Of a stretch of DNA of 44,182 bases, positions 8,262-16,557 are shown piece by piece. The translations under genes and the position numbers were made by a program. Within the stretch, counting starts at the first letter, position 1. Each line of letters begins with the position of its first letter. The stretch is taken from positions 1 through 44,182 of the forward strand of contig JAHDBJ010000038.1 in the NCBI GenBank assembly GCA_020630435.1, read 5' to 3'. The stretch comes from Saprospiraceae bacterium. Lineage in GTDB: Bacteria; Bacteroidota; Bacteroidia; Chitinophagales; Saprospiraceae. The notes beneath the pieces are model-generated. The model ran no database searches and was not told the DNA's origin. It was given only the letters and a program-made list of their open reading frames with translations.

Positions 8262-8792
8262 ATTATCAAAAAAATACTAGAAACCGAACGACTATATGCT
8301 CGACGAATTACCCTGAATGATCTTGATGCTATGTTTTTACTCGATAGTGATCCAGCGGTCATGCGATATATAACAGGAGGCAAACCTACACCGAGAGCAA
8401 CTCTTAAAGAAAAAATTGAAAAAACAATTGAATCCTATAAAAAAGAGAATGGCTTGGGTCTATGGCTCACTGTTCTAAAAGAAAATGATGAACTCATTGG
8501 TTGGCATTTTATTAAGCCTTTTATCGAAGCACCTCATATTGAATTGGGTTATCGCCTTTATCAAAAAGCTTGGGGGAAAGGCTATGCTACTGAAATGGCA
8601 AATGGTTTAGCCAATTATGGTTTTCAAGAATTGAACTTACCTAAATTGGTCGCTATAACTGATAAAGAGAATATAGGTTCACAAAATGTCCTAAGCAAGG
8701 TAGGATTTCAGTTATTAAGTAAACAAGCTGCCTATCATGGTTTTGATGATTTGTATTATTATGAGTTGGAAAATCCAAATTCCCGTACTTAA
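8262..8792 (+). CDS. GNAT family N-acetyltransferase, RimJ/RimL-like, start codon doubtful
   Basis: GNAT fold of the RimJ/RimL type: ILETERLYARRITLNDLDAMF at the N-terminus, ELGYRLYQKAWGKGYATEMA for the acetyl-CoA loop (GKGYAT), and AITDKENIGSQNVLSKVGFQ for the C-terminal helix. Homology clearly begins at 8274 or earlier, yet the first ATG in frame is 8331, which would remove the first beta strand. No ATG, GTG or TTG exists upstream before the stop at 8166; ATT at 8262 (ATT ATC AAA AAA ATA) is where an ATG would be expected. Either ATT is used or the start has been lost. Substrate unknown. Confidence 0.78.
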   Translation: MIKKILETERLYARRITLNDLDAMFLLDSDPAVMRYITGGKPTPRATLKEKIEKTIESYKKENGLGLWLTVLKENDELIGWHFIKPFIEAPHIELGYRLYQKAWGKGYATEMANGLANYGFQELNLPKLVAITDKENIGSQNVLSKVGFQLLSKQAAYHGFDDLYYYELENPNSRT

Positions 8793-8818
8793 ATTAGAAG
8801 CTAGAATTACTAGATGCT

Positions 8819-9367
8819 CTATTCTTTTTGATTTGTAAAAATACTAAAAATCGTTTTGCCATAATTTCGAGCTTCTAGGAAATTAGGGTGGTTCTCAAAA
8901 TCGTGATTAGGATTATGTTCTAAGACGAACCATCCTTCTTCAGTTAATAGGTCATATTGGAAAATAAGACTGGGGATTGTATCAATCGTTGGAAGCGGAT
9001 AAGGAGGTCCAGCAAATATGTAATCGTATTTTGAAGTAGTTCTAGCCATGAATTTGAATACATCAGCCTTTACAATATTTAATTCCTCTTCAATAGCTAA
9101 TTTAGTGGCTGTTTCTTTTACAAACTTAATACAACCTTGAAATTTGTCAACATAGGTTACATCTTGGCATCCTCTAGAAATGAACTCATAACTATGATTG
9201 CCTGTTCCACCAAAAAGGTCTAGGACTTTTAGTGTTTCAAAATCAAAATTATTATTCAAAATATTAAAAAGTCCTTCTTTAGCATAATCTGTCGTTGGGC
9301 GAGTTGGCCACTTATCTGCAGGTGGATAAAATTTTCGCCCTTTAAATTTTCCAGCAATAATACGCAT
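8819..9367 (-). CDS. rsmD: RsmD family 16S rRNA (guanine-N2) methyltransferase
   Basis: The 182-residue protein matches RsmD throughout: MRIIAGKFKGRKFYPP, RPTTDYAKEGLFNIL, and the SAM-binding loop VLDLFGGTGNHSYEFISRG. RsmD methylates G966 of 16S rRNA (E. coli numbering) late in 30S assembly. The catalytic motif normally read as DPPY is AGPPYPL here, with Gly (codon GGA) at the Asp/Asn position, which is unusual. It follows the DUF3822 gene by 20 nt, an arrangement common in Bacteroidota. Confidence 0.87.
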   Translation of the reverse strand: MRIIAGKFKGRKFYPPADKWPTRPTTDYAKEGLFNILNNNFDFETLKVLDLFGGTGNHSYEFISRGCQDVTYVDKFQGCIKFVKETATKLAIEEELNIVKADVFKFMARTTSKYDYIFAGPPYPLPTIDTIPSLIFQYDLLTEEGWFVLEHNPNHDFENHPNFLEARNYGKTIFSIFTNQKE

Positions 9368-9387
9368 GAGGGAATATATAGGTTGGT

Positions 9388-10248
9388 TTAACTAAATACT
9401 TTTAAACTATATAAATCATAATAGAAGTGTTCGGATATAGTTTCTAAGTTTTTTCCATATCTATAGAAATTAGGTTTTTGGACAAACCGAATATGTCTAA
9501 TATATCTAAACAGCAATCTATAGATATCGGAATCGGGAAGGATATGTCCTGCTAGAGTAACGGGTGTTACTTCAGGTTTTAACCGAAACTGACTATAGAC
9601 CATTAGTACATAGTATATAAAATCTTCACTACTTTTATATTCAAAAAAATTAGAAAAAATAAGCTCTTTTCCATCCAAGAAAAGCAATTGAAGGAATTGT
9701 TTGTCTTGAACATTAATAAAGATATGCTTGCCTTTTTGATGCTGAATTTCTTTTTTGAATGCTAGAAAGAGTGAGCTAATATTATGATATATTTTTGATA
9801 CTGGAAAATATCCTTTTACTAGATGAATTACTTCATTTTTAATAGGATAGATATTAGAAACACCAAGATCTTCTAGGTGATCCGTCAGCAATTGATAGCC
9901 CTGTTCATCCTTAATTATATTTTTTAAATAGACATCTTTTTCATTTTCATTGTAAAGCTTTCGAGGTAACAATGTAAACTTAGGTAATGCGAATCCGATT
10001 GTAACATCTTTGAATGTGCTTCTCAGTAGTTCATCTCTAAGTAATTTAATTTGGATGGATTCTTTTAGTGAAAGGGTTTCTCCTTTCTTAGTAAGAAAAG
10101 AATAGTGATGTAATGCCAAGATTTGATTTTGGCGATCACTTATTAAATAAAAAAGGCTGTCCATTCCAATGAGAATGGACAGACTATATGAAGTACACAG
10201 TTTTTTATCAAAACTTTTTTCTACAAAATCTTGAACGACTACTCCCAA
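9388..10248 (-). CDS. DUF3822 family protein
   Basis: The 286-residue protein resembles DUF3822, a Bacteroidota family that usually precedes rsmD, as here. Recognisable parts are SYSLSILIGMDSLFYLISD near the N-terminus, the central HIFINVQDKQFLQLLFLDGKELIFSNFF strands, and EDFIYYVLMVYSQF. The fold is thought to be actin/FtsA-like; function unknown. The frame begins with TTG at 10248, overlapping the upstream gene by 10 nt; the first ATG (10164) would cut off conserved N-terminal residues, so the TTG start is preferred. Confidence 0.78.
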   Translation of the reverse strand: MGVVVQDFVEKSFDKKLCTSYSLSILIGMDSLFYLISDRQNQILALHHYSFLTKKGETLSLKESIQIKLLRDELLRSTFKDVTIGFALPKFTLLPRKLYNENEKDVYLKNIIKDEQGYQLLTDHLEDLGVSNIYPIKNEVIHLVKGYFPVSKIYHNISSLFLAFKKEIQHQKGKHIFINVQDKQFLQLLFLDGKELIFSNFFEYKSSEDFIYYVLMVYSQFRLKPEVTPVTLAGHILPDSDIYRLLFRYIRHIRFVQKPNFYRYGKNLETISEHFYYDLYSLKVFS

Positions 10249-10865
10249 TTTCCAGCGGTTGTTGGTTTAGACATATTACCAAATTTCAAATAATATTGTT
10301 TTTCTGCTGGATCATCTGGGTTATACCCTGCATCATAGCGTTTGTATATTGGATCTGCAAAAGGTCCCATAAATTCTTTTACAGGAATTTTTGCTTCTAG
10401 AACAGGAACATTTCTAGTTTGCTGATACGTAATTGTATCTGCAACTAATTCAAATGTTTTTCCGTCAGTATAAGGTACAAACTCTATAGAATCCAAATTA
10501 AATCCAAGCTGATCTTCTCCTACAGCATTTTTCCATTTAATTTTCATAATAGAATCTATAGCAGGAACTTTAAACTCTTCTCTTTTTATTTTCGCCCCTG
10601 CTGTTTCATCTCCAAAAAGTTTAACGATTGTAAATTCACCTTCTTTCAATACTTGTTTGAGGGTATCGAAAGTAGGGGCATATTGCCCTGTTATCCCTCT
10701 GTATGCCTGTTGGGCCTCTCTAATTTCCATTAGTTTAGAAACTACGGCATTTTTTCGTTTTGAATATTCGTTTTGAAATTTAATAGGCTCGCTAATACTT
10801 GTAAATAGCAAATATATTAGCCCTGCAATAAGCAGAAGTAATAAAATGTTAATGGCAAATCTCAT
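10239..10865 (-). CDS. Membrane-anchored protein with pilin-like N-terminal region
   Basis: A 208-residue protein with one N-terminal membrane helix (about 4-22), then a helical stretch with EIREAQQAYRGITGQYAPTFDTL (about 47-70) that resembles the alpha-helix-to-globular junction of type II/IV pseudopilins. No clear prepilin peptidase site precedes the helix, so this is a structural resemblance only. The rest is a globular domain without recognised motifs. It is first in a three-gene run with DUF3822 (10-nt overlap) and rsmD. The start is ATG 10865. Confidence 0.6.
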   Translation of the reverse strand: MRFAINILLLLLIAGLIYLLFTSISEPIKFQNEYSKRKNAVVSKLMEIREAQQAYRGITGQYAPTFDTLKQVLKEGEFTIVKLFGDETAGAKIKREEFKVPAIDSIMKIKWKNAVGEDQLGFNLDSIEFVPYTDGKTFELVADTITYQQTRNVPVLEAKIPVKEFMGPFADPIYKRYDAGYNPDDPAEKQYYLKFGNMSKPTTAGNWE

Positions 10866-11009
10866 AAGAAGGATATTTCGTTTGTTAATTACTTATGCAA
10901 GTATAATATTTTTATCTAAAACATTAAAAAAATATTGTGTTTTTAGCAGAATACACATTGAAGTTATCCTAGGAGTGTGACTAAAATACGATTTGATTAA
11001 TTTTTTACA

Positions 11010-11048
11010 TAAAAAAACAGCATCTTGAAAATAAGGATCAAAATGCTG
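11010..11048 (-). terminator. Intrinsic terminator of the sulfate-assimilation operon
   Basis: On the minus strand CAGCATTTTGA (11048-11038) pairs with TCAAGATGCTG (11028-11018) with one internal mismatch, followed by T7. It lies 37 nt after the stop of the last operon gene. Confidence 0.8.
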
Positions 11049-11084
11049 CCTTCAAAATTATGACTCCAATTGATATAGTTCAAA

Positions 11085-12089
11085 TTAAAATCCTTCTACC
11101 CCATTAACTGTAGTATATTTAAAACTTAATTTTTTATCTGGATGGATATGTTTAAAAGCAGATTGTGCCATTAAAGTTGCTTCATGGAAACCACAAAGAA
11201 TTAATTTGAGTTTGCCTGGATAAGTGTTAATATCACCAATCGCATATATACCTTTAACATTTGTACTATAATCTAAGGTATCGACTTCAATAGCATTTTT
11301 AGTAATACTTAAGCCCCAATCTGCAATAGGGCCTAACTTTGGTGAAAGTCCAAACAACGGAACAAAATGATCGGTTGCTTTTACAAATTCCCCTTCTGTT
11401 TTATGTTTAATTACGACTTCATCCAATTTACCTTCTCCTCTTAATCCTACAGCTTGCGCATTGGTCATCAGGTTTATTTTCCCAGCTTGCGCTAGGTGAG
11501 CTACTTTTTCAACCGAATCCAAGGCTCCTCGAAATTGTTCTCGTCGATGGACTAGCGTTACTTCATTTGCTACATCTGCAAGATAAATTGTCCAATCTAA
11601 AGCTGAATCCCCTCCCCCTGCAATTACGACTCTCTTATTTCTATAAAATTCAGGATCTTTGATAATGTATTCCACTCCTTTATATTCAAAAGACTCTAGA
11701 TTTGGGATAGGTGGTTTTCTAGGTTCAAAACAGCCTAGCCCTCCTGCAATGGCAATTACAGGAGCATTGATTTTAGTACCATGACTTGTCGTCAATACAA
11801 AAGATTCATCTTCTAGTTTTTCGATGGATTCTGCTCTTTCTCCTAAGGTAAATCCTGGATTAAAAGGCTTAATTTGCTCCATTAAATTTGTAACTAAGTC
11901 TCCTGCAAGAATTGAAGGGAATCCTGGAATATCATATATTGGTTTTTTAGGATATATCTCAGTCAACTGTCCTCCTGCTTGCGGTAAAGAATCTACCAAA
12001 TGACACTTTAACTTTAATAAGCCTGCTTCAAAAACAGTAAACAATCCACAAGGTCCTGCACCAATAATCAATATATCTGTCTTTATCAT
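11085..12089 (-). CDS. Thioredoxin-reductase-like ferredoxin--NADP(+) reductase
   Basis: The 334-residue two-dinucleotide-binding-domain flavoprotein has the FAD motif IIGAGPCGL, the NAD(P) motif VVIAGGGDSALDW, and the late FAD motif YAIGDINTYPGKLKLIL. It lacks the CxxC redox pair of thioredoxin reductase, which is the mark of the TrxR-like ferredoxin-NADP reductases (YumC type). It is the last gene of the sulfate-assimilation operon, 58 nt after cysH. The context suggests it reduces the ferredoxin used by the sulfite reductase in the cytoplasm; that role is an inference. No ferredoxin gene is in the window. Confidence 0.88.
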   Translation of the reverse strand: MIKTDILIIGAGPCGLFTVFEAGLLKLKCHLVDSLPQAGGQLTEIYPKKPIYDIPGFPSILAGDLVTNLMEQIKPFNPGFTLGERAESIEKLEDESFVLTTSHGTKINAPVIAIAGGLGCFEPRKPPIPNLESFEYKGVEYIIKDPEFYRNKRVVIAGGGDSALDWTIYLADVANEVTLVHRREQFRGALDSVEKVAHLAQAGKINLMTNAQAVGLRGEGKLDEVVIKHKTEGEFVKATDHFVPLFGLSPKLGPIADWGLSITKNAIEVDTLDYSTNVKGIYAIGDINTYPGKLKLILCGFHEATLMAQSAFKHIHPDKKLSFKYTTVNGVEGF

Positions 12090-12147
12090 TTTATACTATT
12101 TAATTTTTTAATATTTGTCAAAAAATAGTCTTGTATTCTGACCGTTT

Positions 12148-12858
12148 TTATGCATTTTTCTTAATAAAGTAATTTGGATGTAATCCGCATTCCGTTTTAT
12201 TCTTACCTACCCAACGCCCTTCTCTACCTTTTCCTTTTAAGGTACAATGTGTACAACCTATCGACCCATATCCCTCCGACTCTAATGGATGTCTAGGAAG
12301 TTTATGGTAGAGTAAATGTCCTAAATACTCTGCTTCGGTCACATCAATGATAGGATGAAACTTAATAACATCTCCTTGTTCTTCAAAAACCCTTAATCGA
12401 GAACGAAAATCGGTTTGATAAGATTTCAAGCCTGATATCCAAACATCGTGTTTGGCGACAATTGGTTCTAAAGGTGCAATTTTATTAATGGTACAACACA
12501 TTTTAGGATGGTCTTCCCACCATTTTTCTTCTGTTGTTAAGGTATTTTGTCCTTTATGTGGTAATACTTCAATAATATTTAAACCCAATAATTTTACTAG
12601 TTGATCTCTATATTCAATGGTCTCCTTAAAATGATACGTAGTATTAATAAAATGTACTTTTTGGCTTGGTTGTGTTGTACTTATAAGATGTAGTAAAAAA
12701 GCTGATTGAGTTCCAAAAGAAGACGTAAACAATACTTTATCTTCATCAAAGTACTTATATAATGTGCGAATCCTTTCTTCGATAGAGAGCGGTGTAAATA
12801 TTTCATTTAACACTCCGACACTTGCTTTTTTCACTAGTAAATCTGGTTTGTAGCTCAT
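12148..12858 (-). CDS. cysH: Adenylyl/phosphoadenylyl-sulfate reductase, 4Fe-4S type
   Basis: The 236-residue protein has the PAPS/APS reductase fold: SSFGTQSAFLLHLI for the phosphate-binding loop, KMCCTINKIAPL and GCTHCTLKGKGREGRW for the CC...CxxC set that binds a 4Fe-4S cluster, and the catalytic TECGLH near the C-terminus. The cluster cysteines point to an assimilatory APS reductase (Bacillus/plant type) rather than the cluster-free enterobacterial PAPS reductase; some such enzymes use both substrates. It makes sulfite for the reductase encoded upstream in the same operon. No ATP sulfurylase gene is nearby. Confidence 0.92.
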   Translation of the reverse strand: MSYKPDLLVKKASVGVLNEIFTPLSIEERIRTLYKYFDEDKVLFTSSFGTQSAFLLHLISTTQPSQKVHFINTTYHFKETIEYRDQLVKLLGLNIIEVLPHKGQNTLTTEEKWWEDHPKMCCTINKIAPLEPIVAKHDVWISGLKSYQTDFRSRLRVFEEQGDVIKFHPIIDVTEAEYLGHLLYHKLPRHPLESEGYGSIGCTHCTLKGKGREGRWVGKNKTECGLHPNYFIKKNA

Positions 12859-12872
12859 AATTAGAATTTGTA

Positions 12873-13451
12873 TTATTTGCTGATTAATTCGGCTGTAATC
12901 TTATTTAATTTTTTGACTTTCTCTGTAAAATTTCCTTGTATATTATCTCGTATTTTTTTCAAATTATGTAATAATTCGTTGGTATCATCTGGTAAAATCT
13001 CTTCTAGCATCTGCCTAAAACGTTTTGCAAAAGTAGGTGATTTTCCATTTGTAGAAATCGCAACCTTTAAATCTCCTCTTGTAACGATCGCTCCTAGGTA
13101 AAAATCACAAAGCATAGGGGTATCGGCAACATTTACCAGTTTTCCTTGTGCCTTAGCCGCTAATCTTACATTTTTATTCAAATCCTTAATATCTGTTGCG
13201 GCAATAATCAAATCATGAAACTGTACATCTCCATCGTGAAATTTACGTTGAATGATGTTTACTTTATGATTTGGATGTTTTTCAAGTACTTCATAAATTT
13301 TGGGATTCACATCAGGGGCTACCATTGTAATATTTGCATCAGGACTATTTTTTAAAATAAAACTCAATTTTTCATGCCCAACTTCTCCTGCACCTACGAT
13401 TAATAACTGTAGTTCATGTAGTTTTATAAAAATAGGATATAGTGTATTCAT
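12873..13451 (-). CDS. Precorrin-2 dehydrogenase / sirohydrochlorin ferrochelatase (MET8/CysG N-domain type)
   Basis: The 192-residue protein corresponds to the CysG-B/MET8 module: NAD-binding LLIVGAGEVGHEKLSFIL, DLIIAATDIKDLN, then VNVADTPMLCDFYLGAIVTRGDLKVAISTNGKSPTFAK, which matches the siroheme synthase central part. It oxidises precorrin-2 and inserts iron to make siroheme, the cofactor of the sulfite reductase in this operon. It sits 24 nt after cobA and 14 nt before cysH. The methylase module is a separate protein, unlike the fused enterobacterial CysG. Confidence 0.92.
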   Translation of the reverse strand: MNTLYPIFIKLHELQLLIVGAGEVGHEKLSFILKNSPDANITMVAPDVNPKIYEVLEKHPNHKVNIIQRKFHDGDVQFHDLIIAATDIKDLNKNVRLAAKAQGKLVNVADTPMLCDFYLGAIVTRGDLKVAISTNGKSPTFAKRFRQMLEEILPDDTNELLHNLKKIRDNIQGNFTEKVKKLNKITAELISK

Positions 13452-13475
13452 TTTGATTTTTTAACTATTCAATAA

Positions 13476-14243
13476 TTAAAGCGATACTGTAGCTAATATT
13501 TTTGTTTTAGTCCACTCAGGATGTAATGCAACGACTTCCCCGATAACAATAACTGCGGGGGCAGCAATCTTATATTTTCGAGCTTCTTTAACAATATTAT
13601 TCATCTTGGCAATTACTTTGCATTCCGTTTCTAATGTCCCGTTTTGTATAATCATTACAGGCAATTCTCCTTTCCCTTCTTTTATAAATATCTTAGCAAT
13701 CGTCTCCAATTTTTTAGTTCCCATCAATATCACAACTGTCGCTGTTGATTTAGCAGCAATAGCAATATCATCTGATAACTTTCCTTCTTTAGTTGTTCCT
13801 GTCAATACCCAGAAACTTTCATTGATGCCTCTTCTTGTTAAAGGTATCTCTTGCATTTCAGGGACTGCAATACAACTTGAGATACCAGGAATAATTGAAG
13901 TCGCAATCCCTAGATTTTTTGCATATTCTAGTTCTTCATGCCCTCGACCAAAAACAAATGCATCTCCTCCTTTTAATCGGACAACGTGTCCATGTGTGAG
14001 GGCATATTCTACCAACATTGCATTAATCTGCTCTTGTCTATAACGGTGATTGTTAAAACGTTTTCCAACATATATTTTTTTAGCATAAACAGGAGCTAAA
14101 TCCAATAGTTCTTTATTTGCCAAGGCATCATAAAGGACAACATCTGCTGTTTCTAATGCTCGAAGCCCTTTAATCGTCAATAGCTCTACATCTCCTGGTC
14201 CTGCTCCTACTAAACTTATTCTTGCTTGCTTTTCTTTTTTCAT
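13476..14243 (-). CDS. cobA: Uroporphyrinogen-III C-methyltransferase (SUMT)
   Basis: A 255-residue tetrapyrrole methylase with SLVGAGPGDVELLTIKGLRAL at the N-terminus, VRLKGGDAFVFGRGHEEL, GISSCIAVPEMQEIPLTRRG and a late PAVIVIGEVV. SUMT transfers two methyl groups from SAM to uroporphyrinogen III, giving precorrin-2, the substrate of the next gene product. It starts 6 nt after the sulfite reductase stop, so translation may be coupled. In this context it serves siroheme synthesis; no cobalamin genes are present. Confidence 0.94.
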   Translation of the reverse strand: MKKEKQARISLVGAGPGDVELLTIKGLRALETADVVLYDALANKELLDLAPVYAKKIYVGKRFNNHRYRQEQINAMLVEYALTHGHVVRLKGGDAFVFGRGHEELEYAKNLGIATSIIPGISSCIAVPEMQEIPLTRRGINESFWVLTGTTKEGKLSDDIAIAAKSTATVVILMGTKKLETIAKIFIKEGKGELPVMIIQNGTLETECKVIAKMNNIVKEARKYKIAAPAVIVIGEVVALHPEWTKTKILATVSL

Positions 14244-14249
14244 AATAAT

Positions 14250-16397
14250 CTATGCCTTATAATATTTGTCAATAACAAGTTTATCTTTGCCATCTTCTCC
14301 TAGTTGCTTCTCTCTTTCTGTAATTACTTTTGAGACAAAATCACTTGATTGAGCTAGGTATTTTTTAGCAAAGTCTTCTGAGGGTTCATTTTTATTTATT
14401 TGTAAAGCTGTCTCTTGGAATGTATTTTCAAAAGTAAATATTCCTGCCTCTACAAAATGCGTATCAAAATCTTTGATGATACCGATTTGCGTATTACATT
14501 TTTTATCTTGACTCAAGAGTAATGCCTTAGCACCTATCACAAAACCACTATACGCATGATAAATACCATCTGCCCAAGCTCCTGCCTCTAATGCTTCTTG
14601 TCCTAATAAGATTTTTTCTTTAGCATCTCCTATTATAGCTCCTACCATATCCAGTGCTACTCCCGCACATTCTCCTACTCCAATCTCTTGCACATATTGT
14701 TGGTTTTGCCCCCAATCAAATAAATCTGTTTCTGATAAGGCTGTAATATCCGCTAGTGGTTTAATCAAGGTATAAAAATACTTTTTCCCTTGTCGTTGAT
14801 AATAATTATTAAAATATTCATTTTCATTAGCATTATTTTCATAATCATCTAATAAAAGGCGTAGTGCATCGGGCATTTTTTTACTAGGAATCTTAATCAC
14901 CTTATCGGCAATAAAGCCGACTCCATTTTCATCAACACCCCCACCAAGTACAATTTGCATTGCAGGGATAACCATCTCTTTCTTTTTGATTGAACTTCCA
15001 TGTAAGCCTATATTAGCCGCCATATGTTGTCCACAAGCATTCATACAACCACTAATTTTAATTTTAATATTTGTCTCGTCTACAAGATGTGGATATTCTT
15101 CATAAATCACTTTTTCTAGGATTGTGGACAATCCTGTGCTGTTGGTTACTCCCAAGTTACACGTATCGGTTCCTGGGCAAGCGGTAATATCTGCTATTGT
15201 ATCAAAACCTGCCTCTCCTAATCCAAGTTTTTCTAATTCATTAAAAATATGTGGTAATGCTTCTTTTCTTATAAACTTCAACAAGACACCTTGATTAACG
15301 GTCAGGCGCATATCATCCGCAGCATATTCTTTAACTACTGCCGCAAATTGGCGTGCTGTTTCTGCTTGTATATCTCCTAGGTGTACCTTGACTTGTACTG
15401 CGTAAAACCCTTTTTGTTTTTGTTCGTAAACATTAGTTGAAAGCCAAAGGTTGTATTTATCTATATTATTCGGTTGTTGGGTAGGTGGTGTTTTTTCAGG
15501 AGCAGGTTCTGGAATAGCAACCGAATTTCTATCTATTTTATAAATTTTATTTTTAAGTGCTTTTCGTTCCTCCTCGACCAACTCCATAAAACCTTCAAGT
15601 CCTAGTTTTTTGACCAAAAATTTCATCCTAGCTTTAAAGCGTTTTTCTCTTTCTCCATGCCTATCAAAAACTCGAATTGCTGCCTCCATAAAGGGTATAA
15701 TATGGTCTTCGTGTAAAAACTCATAGGCAGTTTGCGCAATAATCGATTGTGCCCCTAATCCTCCGCCTACTACAACTTTAAAACCTCTAATTTCTTCTCC
15801 ATTTTCTGTTTTCACTCTAGGAATAAAACCAAAATCGTGGAAATACGTATAAGCAGAATCTTTATCACTAGAAGAGAAAGCTGGTTTTATCTTTCTGCCC
15901 ATATCTTGACAGATAGGGTTACGGAGGAAGTACTCGTAACTCGCTTGAACATAAGGAGACACATCAAATAATTCGTCAGGATCAATCCCTGCATTAGCCG
16001 AAGCTGTCAGATTACGAACTGTGTTTCCACAGGCTTCTCTAGCAGTTACACCAACCTCTCCTAATTCTTTCCAAATTGCGGGAGAATCGCCAACTTTCAC
16101 ATGGTGCATTTGTATATTTTGCCTTGTGGTGATATGTAGGTTTCCGTTAGTAAATTTTTCAGAAACGTCTGCGAGCCGTATTAATTGTGCTGTTGTTAAT
16201 TTTCCAAAAGGAATTTTCGTACGAAACATTTGAACTCCAAATTGACGTTGTCCATAAACGCCTCTTGTCAAGCGAAAGTGCTTGAACCTCTCTTCGTCCA
16301 TTTTTCCCGACTGAAAGGCATTAATTTTTGTTCTTAGTTCTATAATGTCTTTTCTTACTTCTGAGTTTAAGTGATCTAATTTCAATTCTTCCGACAT
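14250..16397 (-). CDS. Siroheme/4Fe-4S sulfite (nitrite) reductase with a C-terminal HEPN-like extension
   Basis: The 715-residue protein has two nitrite/sulfite reductase repeats. The cluster/siroheme ligands are seen as ACPGTDTCNLG (C-x5-C) and SGCMNACGQH (C-x3-C), and the substrate/siroheme side as FTNGNLHITTRQNIQMHHV. Operon partners (cysH and siroheme genes) argue for sulfite rather than nitrite. Roughly residues 555-715 form an extra helical region with ADGIYHAYSGFVIGAKALLL and FVEAG, which looks like a HEPN domain fused to the reductase; its job is unknown. Expression is probably set by the tandem cysteine attenuator upstream. The start is ATG 16397. Confidence 0.9.
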   Translation of the reverse strand: MSEELKLDHLNSEVRKDIIELRTKINAFQSGKMDEERFKHFRLTRGVYGQRQFGVQMFRTKIPFGKLTTAQLIRLADVSEKFTNGNLHITTRQNIQMHHVKVGDSPAIWKELGEVGVTAREACGNTVRNLTASANAGIDPDELFDVSPYVQASYEYFLRNPICQDMGRKIKPAFSSSDKDSAYTYFHDFGFIPRVKTENGEEIRGFKVVVGGGLGAQSIIAQTAYEFLHEDHIIPFMEAAIRVFDRHGEREKRFKARMKFLVKKLGLEGFMELVEEERKALKNKIYKIDRNSVAIPEPAPEKTPPTQQPNNIDKYNLWLSTNVYEQKQKGFYAVQVKVHLGDIQAETARQFAAVVKEYAADDMRLTVNQGVLLKFIRKEALPHIFNELEKLGLGEAGFDTIADITACPGTDTCNLGVTNSTGLSTILEKVIYEEYPHLVDETNIKIKISGCMNACGQHMAANIGLHGSSIKKKEMVIPAMQIVLGGGVDENGVGFIADKVIKIPSKKMPDALRLLLDDYENNANENEYFNNYYQRQGKKYFYTLIKPLADITALSETDLFDWGQNQQYVQEIGVGECAGVALDMVGAIIGDAKEKILLGQEALEAGAWADGIYHAYSGFVIGAKALLLSQDKKCNTQIGIIKDFDTHFVEAGIFTFENTFQETALQINKNEPSEDFAKKYLAQSSDFVSKVITEREKQLGEDGKDKLVIDKYYKA

Positions 16398-16496
16398 GGT
16401 TTTATACGTTGATTTTAAAATTTGTATTTATTTTTTAGAAGTTGTTTTGACCTAAACTTCTTTTTCATTGAGTCCTAAATCATAAATGATAGCTTC

Positions 16497-16537
16497 AAAA
16501 AAAGCCCTTTCAATTACTTGGCATTGAAAGGGCTTTT
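16497..16537 (-). terminator. Attenuator terminator 2, upstream of sulfite reductase
   Basis: On the minus strand AAAGCCCTTTCAAT (16536-16523) and ATTGAAAGGGCTTT (16514-16501) form a perfect 14-bp stem with an 8-nt loop (GCCAAGTA), followed by a run of T. It lies 21 nt after the stop of the eight-cysteine leader ORF and about 100 nt before the sulfite reductase ATG, so it would end transcription before the operon. Confidence 0.88.
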
Positions 16538-16557
16538 AAAAACTATATTTTATTATC

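Noticed and set aside
13606-14043. 145-codon plus-strand ORF opposite cobA
   Set aside because: It is the antisense of a well-conserved methyltransferase and shows no domain of its own.
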